From: Bacteroidales bacterium | Lineage (GTDB): Bacteria; Bacteroidota; Bacteroidia; Bacteroidales; UBA932 | Assembly (NCBI GenBank): GCA_017527625.1 | Contig: JAFXPV010000114.1 | Coordinates: forward strand, 1 to 9,807 | DNA length: 9,807 nt | Direction of reading: 5' to 3' | Shown: in pieces, positions 1 through 6,266 of the stretch | Layout of the letters: every line of letters begins with the position of its first letter | How positions within the stretch are numbered: position 1 is the stretch's first letter | Position numbers and translations under genes: made by a program | Notes under the pieces: model-generated | Seen by the model: the letters and a program-made list of their open reading frames with translations, nothing else | Told to the model about the DNA's origin: nothing | The model's database searches: none

Positions 1-15
1 AGAAGAAGTAAGCAG

Positions 16-459
16 CTATTTATTGCGCTTGGCTGCGCGGGCGGCTTTCTTTTCAGCCTTACGTTCTTGGGCCATACGTTTTTCCTGATCCACGGCATCC
101 TTCGTACGGAAGATTATGACGCCGTTCTGCCCCTGCATACCGTAGATCGAAGTTGTTCCATCCTTGATTACCTCAACTGAGTAGATATCCTCAGGCTGGA
201 GATATGTCACGTTGTCTGTGATGATTCCGTCCACAACGAAAAGCGGCTGGGTCTGGCCGCTGTTGGTACCTATGCCACGGATATATATCTGCGGCATCAC
301 ACCGTTTCCGCCACCGGGGGCTACATATACGCCGGGTTCGCTGCGAAGCAGGTCGAAGACTGTGTTGTACACGGTCTTGCCGGTCTTGACCTTTTCTTGT
401 GCAGACAAAGAGCCTCCGAGCATCAGGATGGAGGCAAATATCATCAGGATTCTTTTCAT
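16..459 (-). CDS. Secreted stand-alone TonB-receptor plug domain protein (SusC/RagA-like)
   Basis: The 147-residue protein begins with a signal peptide (basic MKR, hydrophobic core, likely cleavage after SLSA at residue 20). A plug domain of the SusC/RagA type follows, residues about 30-120. Its hallmarks are IYIRG (58-62), PLFVVDG (72-78), DIYSVEVIKDG followed by SIYG (91-107), and GQNGVIIFRTK (110-120). In full receptors this plug fills a beta barrel of 600 or more residues. Here the chain stops after a 27-residue tail rich in Lys, Arg and Ala, so no barrel is encoded. I chose the ATG at 459 because the in-frame extension to 489 begins with TTG and overlaps the promoter box. Plug-only proteins are known in Bacteroidota but their role is unclear. 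Binding a TonB-type partner or a barrel protein in the periplasm is inference. A receptor truncated at its 3' end is possible, but the specific tail argues for an intact small gene. Confidence 0.82.
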   Translation of the reverse strand: MKRILMIFASILMLGGSLSAQEKVKTGKTVYNTVFDLLRSEPGVYVAPGGGNGVMPQIYIRGIGTNSGQTQPLFVVDGIITDNVTYLQPEDIYSVEVIKDGTTSIYGMQGQNGVIIFRTKDAVDQEKRMAQERKAEKKAARAAKRNK

Positions 460-476
460 TGCGCTAAAAACTTTCC

Positions 477-506
477 CAAATGTAGACAAATTATTACTAT
501 TACCAA
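477..506 (-). promoter_or_regulatory. Bacteroidota-type promoter for the plug-domain gene
   Basis: Read on the minus strand, TACATTTG (484-477) matches the -7 consensus TAnnTTTG exactly. A TTG (506-504) lies 19 bp upstream, the spacing expected for the -33 element. The transcript would start near 470 and leave a leader of only about 10 nt before the ATG at 459. The surrounding stretch is AT-rich compared with the genes. Assignment is by motif only. Confidence 0.5.
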
Positions 507-831
507 TCGGTTCCGTCAGGAAGGGCCTTTTTTGTCCATCCGGCAGGGACTATATTCTCCCATCCGGCACTTGTCTTGAGGGCAGGATTAAGCCAGATCT
601 CTCCCTCTGCGGATATTCCCTGAGTCCATTTGGTGTTGTTGTCGCTGATAAACGCACTCGCAACATAAGAACATCCTCTGGTAACAATTGTTGACAAAGG
701 CACTATGAATATCTGGTCTATGCCGCGGAAGACGCCGTCTGACTGAGTGACTGTCGTCGGCATCCTCTACAGACATAGCCAGAGTAATCAATATTGACCC
801 TTTTGACCTGGGCAAGTTTGTCATTTTGGAT
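500..831 (-). pseudogene. Frame-broken remnant of an unrecognised gene (C-terminal part)
   Basis: The downstream piece, 763-500, is open for 87 residues. It reads like genuine protein (GIDQIFIVPLSTIV, then SDNNTKWTQG and EIWLNPAL, ending GWTKKALPDGTDW). Its first ATG is directly preceded by an in-frame TAG (AGG between) and it has no signal peptide or clear ribosome site. Upstream, 831-760, a different frame also gives protein-like sequence (NDKLAQVKRVNIDYSGYV) before running into a stop at 720-718. Joining the two needs a frame change near 755-770. The simplest reading is the tail of a larger secreted protein that lost its 5' part, whose left-over end now abuts the esterase promoter. No family was recognised. 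A short intact gene of 87 residues starting at 763 is the alternative. A 10-bp direct repeat (CCATCCGGCA at 536-545 and 560-569) lies in the coding tail and matches a repeated AGW in the peptide. Confidence 0.42.
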
Positions 832-848
832 TTAGATGCGTAACTTTC
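817..848 (+). promoter_or_regulatory. Probable promoter of the carboxylesterase gene
   Basis: TTTG at 817-820 is followed after 20 bp by TAACTTTC (841-848), one mismatch from the TAnnTTTG box. Start of transcription would be near 855, about 16 nt before the ATG at 871. No Shine-Dalgarno sequence is visible in the short leader, which is normal for this phylum. The site overlaps the upstream end of the degraded minus-strand remnant. Confidence 0.42.
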
Positions 849-870
849 AGCAAAAGAATTCCTGACTTCT

Positions 871-2379
871 ATGAAAAAACTATCGATCCTGCTTGTAGCG
901 CTGGCTCTCGCCGCGTGCTCTACAGCCCCCAAGAATCCCGTCCTCACCATCGAAGGCGGACAGATCCAGGGCGTGGTCCTGGATGATGCTCCGGGCGTAA
1001 CTGTTTATCGTGGAATCCCTTACGCCGCTCCGCCCATCGGACAGAACCGCTGGCGTGCCCCGCAACCCGTCGTTCCCTGGGATGGAGTTCGCATCTGCGA
1101 CAAATTCGGCCATCCTGCCTTCCAGGCCGCCCACTATCCCGGCGGATACACGACTGAATGGGGATATGGCGACGAGGCGCCATACAGCGAAGATTGCCTT
1201 TATCTCAACGTGTGGACCAAAGCTCCCGGCCAGACCGACAAGAAATTGCCGGTTGCAGTGTGGATTTTCGGCGGCGGCCTGCGGGAAGGCTGGGGCAGCG
1301 AGCCCGAGTTCGACGGCAAATACTGGGCTGGCAAGGATGTCGTCCTGGTGTCTTTCAACTACCGCGTAGGTCCTTTCGGATTCTTCGCACACCCTGAACT
1401 TTCTGCCGAGGATCCTGAACACGCCACCGGAAACTGGGGTACCCTCGACCAGATAGAAGTGCTGAAGTGGGTGAAACGCAACATCGCCCAGTTCGGCGGC
1501 GACCCGGACAACGTTATGATCTTCGGACAGAGCGCCGGCGGCCGCAGCACCAAGTTCCTGAGCGCCTCACCGCTCACCAAGGGACTGTTCAACAAAGCTG
1601 TCATAATGAGTGCCAGCGGTCTGGTGGATCCGCGCGTGCAGCAGTCTGCAGCACCAGCCATCCCCGGTATGCCTGCAATGCCTATGGCTTCCCAGAGCCA
1701 CTATACCCTCGCCGAGGCTGAAGCCTCGATAAAGGAGGTGGCGGACTGGGCGGGATTCAAGGACCTCGCAGCCCTGCGCAGGGCTTCCACCGAAACCATT
1801 TTCGCTATGGGAACCCTCTATACTTCTTCCACCGGCAAGCGCAGCGTGCTGTCAGCATCTCCCATAGCGCCTTATATTGACGGCTATGTAATGGACAAAA
1901 ACTTCGACGAAGCCTGCATCGACGGCTCTCTCGCACAGATACCCTATATGATAGGATATACCCTCAACGATGCCGGAAATATGGCCGGCCAGATCCGCAC
2001 CTTCTGCCTCAACCGCGAGGAGATGGGAGGAAAGGCCTACGCCTACCAGTTTGCACGTCCCCTGCCGACAGACGGCCGCCCGAACGTGCTTCAGGGCGCT
2101 TTCCACTCGTCTGACCTTTGGTTCGTGTTCAAGTCTCTGGAGCACTGCTGGAGGCCGTGGACTGAGGGTGACTGGGACCTGTCGGAAAAGATGCTGACCG
2201 CCTGGTCGAACTTCGCCAAATACTCGGATCCGAACGGACCGGATGGCGGGGAATGGACGCCATACACTGCCGCCAAGCCCGAGTTTATGGTATGGAAACT
2301 GAACGAGGCTGACGCCGAAGACTCAGCGATGGGTGAGCCTCAGGTTCCCCCTCGCCCCGAAATGGGAGCCAGAAGGTAA
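871..2379 (+). CDS. Lipoprotein carboxylesterase, type B (alpha/beta hydrolase)
   Basis: A 502-residue serine esterase of the carboxylesterase type B / p-nitrobenzyl esterase family (PF00135), of typical family length. The N-terminus has a lipobox, LAAC with Cys16, so the enzyme should be lipid-anchored outside the cytoplasm. There is no acidic stretch after the Cys, so no surface-export signal is evident. Family landmarks in order: VYRGIPYAAPPIG near residue 50, SEDCLYLNVW (106-115), the oxyanion region WIFGGGL (131-137), a GxSxG nucleophile elbow GQSAGG with Ser221, an acid position NDAG with Asp367 (Glu in most relatives), and GAFHSSD with His412. The usual His of HGGG is Phe133. A Pro/Met/Ala-rich insert follows the nucleophile region (about 256-268). 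The substrate is unknown; ester side groups on plant polysaccharides or small aryl/alkyl esters are plausible. It stands alone, divergent from the remnant and convergent with the next gene 3 bp away, without a visible terminator. Confidence 0.92.
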   Translation: MKKLSILLVALALAACSTAPKNPVLTIEGGQIQGVVLDDAPGVTVYRGIPYAAPPIGQNRWRAPQPVVPWDGVRICDKFGHPAFQAAHYPGGYTTEWGYGDEAPYSEDCLYLNVWTKAPGQTDKKLPVAVWIFGGGLREGWGSEPEFDGKYWAGKDVVLVSFNYRVGPFGFFAHPELSAEDPEHATGNWGTLDQIEVLKWVKRNIAQFGGDPDNVMIFGQSAGGRSTKFLSASPLTKGLFNKAVIMSASGLVDPRVQQSAAPAIPGMPAMPMASQSHYTLAEAEASIKEVADWAGFKDLAALRRASTETIFAMGTLYTSSTGKRSVLSASPIAPYIDGYVMDKNFDEACIDGSLAQIPYMIGYTLNDAGNMAGQIRTFCLNREEMGGKAYAYQFARPLPTDGRPNVLQGAFHSSDLWFVFKSLEHCWRPWTEGDWDLSEKMLTAWSNFAKYSDPNGPDGGEWTPYTAAKPEFMVWKLNEADAEDSAMGEPQVPPRPEMGARR

Positions 2380-2382
2380 GTC

Positions 2383-4467
2383 TTATAGATTCTCAAAACT
2401 TATCTTGTAGATTTTGGAGGTAGTATCGTCGCCCATCCAGATGCATCCGTGCTCGTGGTCGACACAGATACTCTCTCCATTATCTATGAACGGAACGTTG
2501 TATGTTGCCAGAACCTCGCCGTCAAGCGTGCAGAGATTGAGGGTCCTCAGTTCACTGTCAGCTATCCACAGCACATCACGCACAGGATCGTAGCACAGGT
2601 CTGCTATTTCAGTCAGCCCGGTGAGGTCGACGCGGGCCACTATGCGGCCGTCCTTGAAATTCATCAGGCGGACAGGCTTGCGCTGGTTTCCCACCAGCAG
2701 CGCGCCGTCTTTATAGTAAGTGACCGCTTCCAGGCCGTCGTTGGTGCCAAGTCCGACTTCAGAGATGACTCCGAGCAGGTCGGACGTCTTGTAGCCGGGT
2801 GCCGACAGGCGGCGTACTTCCTGTTTCCTCTCCACCACATAGTAAACGTCACGTGTCGCAGGATCGATGGTCACTCCTTCGCAGTCCATCCTGCCTTCGG
2901 TATAGAACGGGGTTGTGGTGCCGTCCCAGCCGATATGGTAGACTCCATTCTCATCCGAAGCCGCAAGCAGTCCGTCGCCGGCCGGAGCCAGGCAAAGGCC
3001 GGAAACTTCAGGGCACTCAGTGTCTATCGTAGTGTAAGAACCCATTTTCGGCAGGTATCCCGATGAGCTGACATTGATTATCACCCTCCTGTATGCAGGA
3101 AGTGTGAAAGGACCGTCGTCGTGCACTTCGCAGACAAGCATCAGGCGCCTCGGAGCAGAATCCTCAGGGATTGTGAAACTGATCTTTGAGGATGACGCAT
3201 CGTTCAGGACGGGGAAGGCAGCCTCGTCCGGAAGCTCCTGGAACCACCATTTGAAGTCCAGCCGGTCTCCGTCGGGATCCCAGGAACGGGAAGCGTCCAG
3301 TCTGACGGTCTGCCCGGGCTTGGCATTGATTTCGACGGGTGAAAGGCCAGCCTGACGTCCGATCACGACCACAGGGTTGCGATTTCCGCTGCCCTCTGCA
3401 GCCCACTGCATACGGGCGGCGAAATCACGGAATGCATCAGGGTAGAAGTATTTCTCGTAACAGTCGGAAATATCTTTCAGAGGCTGCTGCCAGTTGGTCC
3501 AGGCCTTGGTCCTTTGGTCGGGACTGCGCCCGAACTGATGCACTCCTCCCCAGCCGACCTGAGTAGGGTCGTCAGGGTCATTGAGGCCGTTCGGCATCAC
3601 GTGCAGGAAACTGGGCGTGTCGCCCTCAACTCCCCACAGGTAATGCGGATAGACATCGCCCAGGGCGCCGTGGCCCTGGATATAAGTTGCGTACGACTCC
3701 CAGTCCGCACTTCCGAGAGCATTCTGGTTGAGCCACGCGCTCTCATCCCAGACCAGCATCAGTTCATCGGCGAATTCACGCCTCAGCCACATATGGGAGC
3801 TGTATTCACGATTCTTCCGCATCGCATAAACCATATCCTGATCTGTAATTGTATAAAGACGGAATTTATGCAGGAAAGCCTTAAGTTCTTCGGCGGAGCG
3901 GTCGTGCTGCACACGCCATACCGCCTGCGAGAATGTATTGGCACCTCCCCACACGCAAACCCAGATGGGACGGTCGTCATCCTCGTCGGCGAGACGGATG
4001 AGCAGGTCGCTGCCGGGGGTGTCATTGTCCTGACCTATCACTCCGATGCCGGCCTTCGGGCTGCCATATACAGTGCGGCTGCGGATGTATTCGGCGCTTG
4101 GCCAGTAACCCAGCTGCTGACTGCCCTGCTCCTGCTCCAGAGGAAGGAAGCCCTCCTGCCGGGAACGTTTCATCAGATTGGGCACATCCTTCTCGTATGC
4201 GTCTACGACACGATGCAGGTATTCGGCCCACTGAGGCGGGTAAGGGTCGCAGTTCCATCCGATCGTAGTGACGAGGGCTTCAATCTCGAAACGGTCGGCA
4301 TACGACATCAGACGGACGGCCGACTCGTTGTCGTCGGGCTCCACATCTGCAGGCCCGATGTCAGTCAGCACAACTATACGCGGCTTAAAAGCCGGCTCCT
4401 CCTGCTGGGCTTTGGAGCATCCAAAAACAGTCAGGAGGAGCAATGCTACAATATATAATTTCTTCAT
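2383..4467 (-). CDS. Lipoprotein with nucleoside-hydrolase-like (DUF1593/Sde182), Ig-like and propeller domains
   Basis: A 694-residue lipoprotein with lipobox VFGC (Cys17). A QQEE stretch just after the Cys resembles the acidic surface-export signals of Bacteroidota, so surface display is possible. Residues about 29-373 match the DUF1593/Sde182 nucleoside-hydrolase-like family: the opening strand and acidic loop TDIGPADVEPDDNES (35-49), then VWGGANT and a conserved WGGVHQFGR. Residues about 374-466 form an Ig/PKD-like module (LDASRSWDPDGD). Residues about 473-692 resemble the SdiA-regulated/YjiK-type beta-propeller, with repeats such as CEGVTIDPATRDVYYV, DLCYDPVRDVLWIADS and ESICVDHEHGCIW. 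The Saccharophagus Sde182 protein is described as cellulose-binding; the reaction, if any, is not established, so glycan binding or cleavage is inference. The ATG at 4467 is preferred because the frame extends upstream only to a TTG at 4473. It lies 8 bp after the antiporter stop and is the last gene of the operon. Confidence 0.85.
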   Translation of the reverse strand: MKKLYIVALLLLTVFGCSKAQQEEPAFKPRIVVLTDIGPADVEPDDNESAVRLMSYADRFEIEALVTTIGWNCDPYPPQWAEYLHRVVDAYEKDVPNLMKRSRQEGFLPLEQEQGSQQLGYWPSAEYIRSRTVYGSPKAGIGVIGQDNDTPGSDLLIRLADEDDDRPIWVCVWGGANTFSQAVWRVQHDRSAEELKAFLHKFRLYTITDQDMVYAMRKNREYSSHMWLRREFADELMLVWDESAWLNQNALGSADWESYATYIQGHGALGDVYPHYLWGVEGDTPSFLHVMPNGLNDPDDPTQVGWGGVHQFGRSPDQRTKAWTNWQQPLKDISDCYEKYFYPDAFRDFAARMQWAAEGSGNRNPVVVIGRQAGLSPVEINAKPGQTVRLDASRSWDPDGDRLDFKWWFQELPDEAAFPVLNDASSSKISFTIPEDSAPRRLMLVCEVHDDGPFTLPAYRRVIINVSSSGYLPKMGSYTTIDTECPEVSGLCLAPAGDGLLAASDENGVYHIGWDGTTTPFYTEGRMDCEGVTIDPATRDVYYVVERKQEVRRLSAPGYKTSDLLGVISEVGLGTNDGLEAVTYYKDGALLVGNQRKPVRLMNFKDGRIVARVDLTGLTEIADLCYDPVRDVLWIADSELRTLNLCTLDGEVLATYNVPFIDNGESICVDHEHGCIWMGDDTTSKIYKISFENL

Positions 4468-4475
4468 AATCAAAC

Positions 4476-5960
4476 TTAATCGTCGTCGGAATCTCCCATT
4501 ATGATCACCAGGTTGTCTCCGACCTGAAGCGGCATACTGCCGTGAGGAACCAGGAATCTGCCGTCCCGTCGCACCATCATCACACGGATGCCGTGGGGAA
4601 GATGCAAATCGCGCAGAGTCACGCCCGAGACAAGGTCGTCTTCAGTCACGATATGGTCGCGCAGCATTCCCATCTCTTCGGGAATCTCCATACCGAAGGT
4701 CTCGACCTTGGGGGCTTCTTCATAGCTGAGGCGCAGCCACTTGGCCACTTTGCCCAGGGTCGTTCCCTGCAGTGACAGGGAGAACAAGGTTATGATGAAC
4801 ACAATGTTGAACATAACTGAACCGCTGTCGACTCCTGTAACCACGGGATACAGCGCAAAGAGAATAGGACCGGCGCCTTTCAGGCCCACCCACGAGGTAA
4901 AGAGCTTGGCCCTTGCTGACAGGTCACGGAAGGGCAGCAGGCAGGTGAACACGCTGAGAGGACGGGCGACGAACATCAGGAAAAGACCGATGAGGATGGC
5001 AGGCACCAGCACCGGGAGCATCTGGGACGGTCTTGCAAGAAGGCCGAGGACCAGGAACATTACCAGTTGCATAAGCCAGGTAAGGCCATCCATAAAGGTT
5101 ATGATGTCTCTTCTTTGCATCAGTTTAGCCTGGTTGCCGATAATTATGGCAGCGATATAGATTGACAGCAGTCCGTTTCCGTGAAGCAGCGAAGCGACGC
5201 CGTTGGCGAAGAAACCGACACTCAGGATGAGTATCGCCGTCAAGGCGAAGCTGGAGAGCCGCACGTGGTTCAAAACCCATCTTGCCGCATAACCGACTGC
5301 GAAACCGATCGCTATGCCGACAGCGACCTGGACCGCCAGCACCAACAAGGCAGCCAGGACAAGCTGGATGCCGCTGTAGGTCTGCAGACTTTCATTTGTC
5401 AGCAACTTGACTATGATGATTGTCAGGGCATAGGCCATCGGGTCGTTACTACCGGATTCCAACTCAAGCATAGGAGCCAGGTTCTCTCTGAGCCTCAGTT
5501 TCTTCGTCTTCAGGATCGAGAAGACCGAAGCCGAGTCGGTAGAGCCCATTACCGCAGCGAGCAGCAGGCAAGAGAGCAAGGACATCTGCGTGTTGCGGCC
5601 GAGGATTGCGAATATGAACAAGCCTGTCAATATCGTGGTCATAAACACGCCCAGGGTGGAAAGTACGATTCCGCGGCCAAGCACGGGACGGGTCTCCTTG
5701 AGCGAGGTTTCCAGACCGGCCGACAGCAGTATTATCGTCATAGCGAAGTGGCCGATGGCTTCAGCCACTTCATATTCTTCGAAGTGAAGGCCAAGACCGT
5801 CCGAGCCGACCGCCATTCCCAGAAGCAGGAAAAGCAGCAGCGACGGAACGCCGAAACGGGATCCGAGTTTAGTTACGAGTATCGCTATGAATATCAGTAC
5901 GGAACACAGCAACAGCAGGTTTCCGGACAAAAGGTCTACGGCGAATATCGAGAGAGGCAT
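4476..5960 (-). CDS. nhaP2: K+/H+ antiporter, CPA1 family, with C-terminal TrkA-C domain
   Basis: A 494-residue inner-membrane protein with about 12 hydrophobic segments across residues 12-405, followed by a soluble domain. The membrane part belongs to the Na+/H+ exchanger CPA1 group close to NhaP2/CvrA potassium/proton antiporters. Diagnostic motifs are GSTDSASVFSIL (139-150) and LELESGSNDPMAY (165-177), where Asn172-Asp173 is the CPA1 ND pair that carries the transported cation and proton. Residues about 424-494 are a TrkA-C (RCK-C) module (VSGVTLRDL, then LQVGDNLVIIMG), typical of a cytosolic regulatory domain that senses ligands. NhaP2-type proteins export K+ in exchange for H+; the exact ion preference (K+, Na+ or others) cannot be read from sequence. 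The start codon overlaps the stop codon of the STAS gene by one base (TAATG), indicating translational coupling, and the gene shares a transcript with a partner-switching module. Confidence 0.92.
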   Translation of the reverse strand: MPLSIFAVDLLSGNLLLLCSVLIFIAILVTKLGSRFGVPSLLLFLLLGMAVGSDGLGLHFEEYEVAEAIGHFAMTIILLSAGLETSLKETRPVLGRGIVLSTLGVFMTTILTGLFIFAILGRNTQMSLLSCLLLAAVMGSTDSASVFSILKTKKLRLRENLAPMLELESGSNDPMAYALTIIIVKLLTNESLQTYSGIQLVLAALLVLAVQVAVGIAIGFAVGYAARWVLNHVRLSSFALTAILILSVGFFANGVASLLHGNGLLSIYIAAIIIGNQAKLMQRRDIITFMDGLTWLMQLVMFLVLGLLARPSQMLPVLVPAILIGLFLMFVARPLSVFTCLLPFRDLSARAKLFTSWVGLKGAGPILFALYPVVTGVDSGSVMFNIVFIITLFSLSLQGTTLGKVAKWLRLSYEEAPKVETFGMEIPEEMGMLRDHIVTEDDLVSGVTLRDLHLPHGIRVMMVRRDGRFLVPHGSMPLQVGDNLVIIMGDSDDD

Positions 5961-6262
5961 TATTCTATCTCAAAGAGGTTAAAGAAGCCTGTCATAATAA
6001 AGACATTGCGGATTTCGTCGCCGATGGAGCGTACGATGACTTTTCCACCCTTTTCAGCTGCCGCCTTGCGCAGGGTGAGGAAAAGCCTGAGTCCGGAACT
6101 TGATATATATGACAGTTCTTTGCAGTCCAGGATGATAGTTCCTGCTGCTTCAGCCTTGAGGGCTTCAATCTGAGGTGCAATCTCCTGTGATGCAGGAGTA
6201 TCCATACGGCCGATAAGGCTGGCCACTACATTTTTGCCTTCCTTGTTGATCTTTACTTCCAT
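5960..6262 (-). CDS. STAS-domain anti-anti-sigma-type protein (SpoIIAA/RsbV-like)
   Basis: A 100-residue, single-domain cytosolic protein that is entirely a STAS fold, the usual length for SpoIIAA/RsbV relatives. Visible landmarks are LIGRMDTPAS (16-25), strand IILDCKELSYI (43-53) and the phospho-site loop SSSGLRLFL (54-62). By alignment to the DSSG loop of SpoIIAA, Ser55 is the expected phosphoacceptor; the preceding Asp is Ser54 here, a change seen in many non-Firmicute relatives. In known circuits an RsbW-type kinase phosphorylates this protein and a PP2C phosphatase reactivates it, and the unphosphorylated form frees a target from the kinase. Both activities appear in the protein encoded 4 bp upstream, so the pair is very likely cognate. 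No sigma factor is encoded nearby, so the final target is unknown. The stop codon overlaps the antiporter start. Confidence 0.9.
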   Translation of the reverse strand: MEVKINKEGKNVVASLIGRMDTPASQEIAPQIEALKAEAAGTIILDCKELSYISSSGLRLFLTLRKAAAEKGGKVIVRSIGDEIRNVFIMTGFFNLFEIE

Positions 6263-6266
6263 TGTT

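Noticed and set aside
3..11. Possible last codons (Lys-Lys-stop) of a plus-strand gene entering from the left
   Set aside because: Nine bases are too few to support a gene call.
536..569. CCATCCGGCA direct repeat as an insertion or recombination site
   Set aside because: The two copies are 24 bp apart and simply encode a repeated AGW within the peptide; nothing else supports an insertion.
212..694. Plus-strand open frame of 160 codons
   Set aside because: It is opposite the plug-domain gene and the remnant; the translation has no protein-like pattern.
2377..2402. Bidirectional terminator between the convergent esterase and lipoprotein genes
   Set aside because: Only a 5-bp TAAGT/ACTTA pairing with a 16-nt loop was found, with no GC-rich stem and no T tract.
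3514..4458. Plus-strand open frame of 314 codons
   Set aside because: It lies wholly opposite the lipoprotein gene, which has a lipobox and recognisable domains; the antisense translation shows no family features.
5181..6173. Plus-strand open frame of 330 codons
   Set aside because: It is antisense to the antiporter and STAS genes, and its Gln/Arg/Asp-rich translation reflects the reverse of membrane-protein codons.
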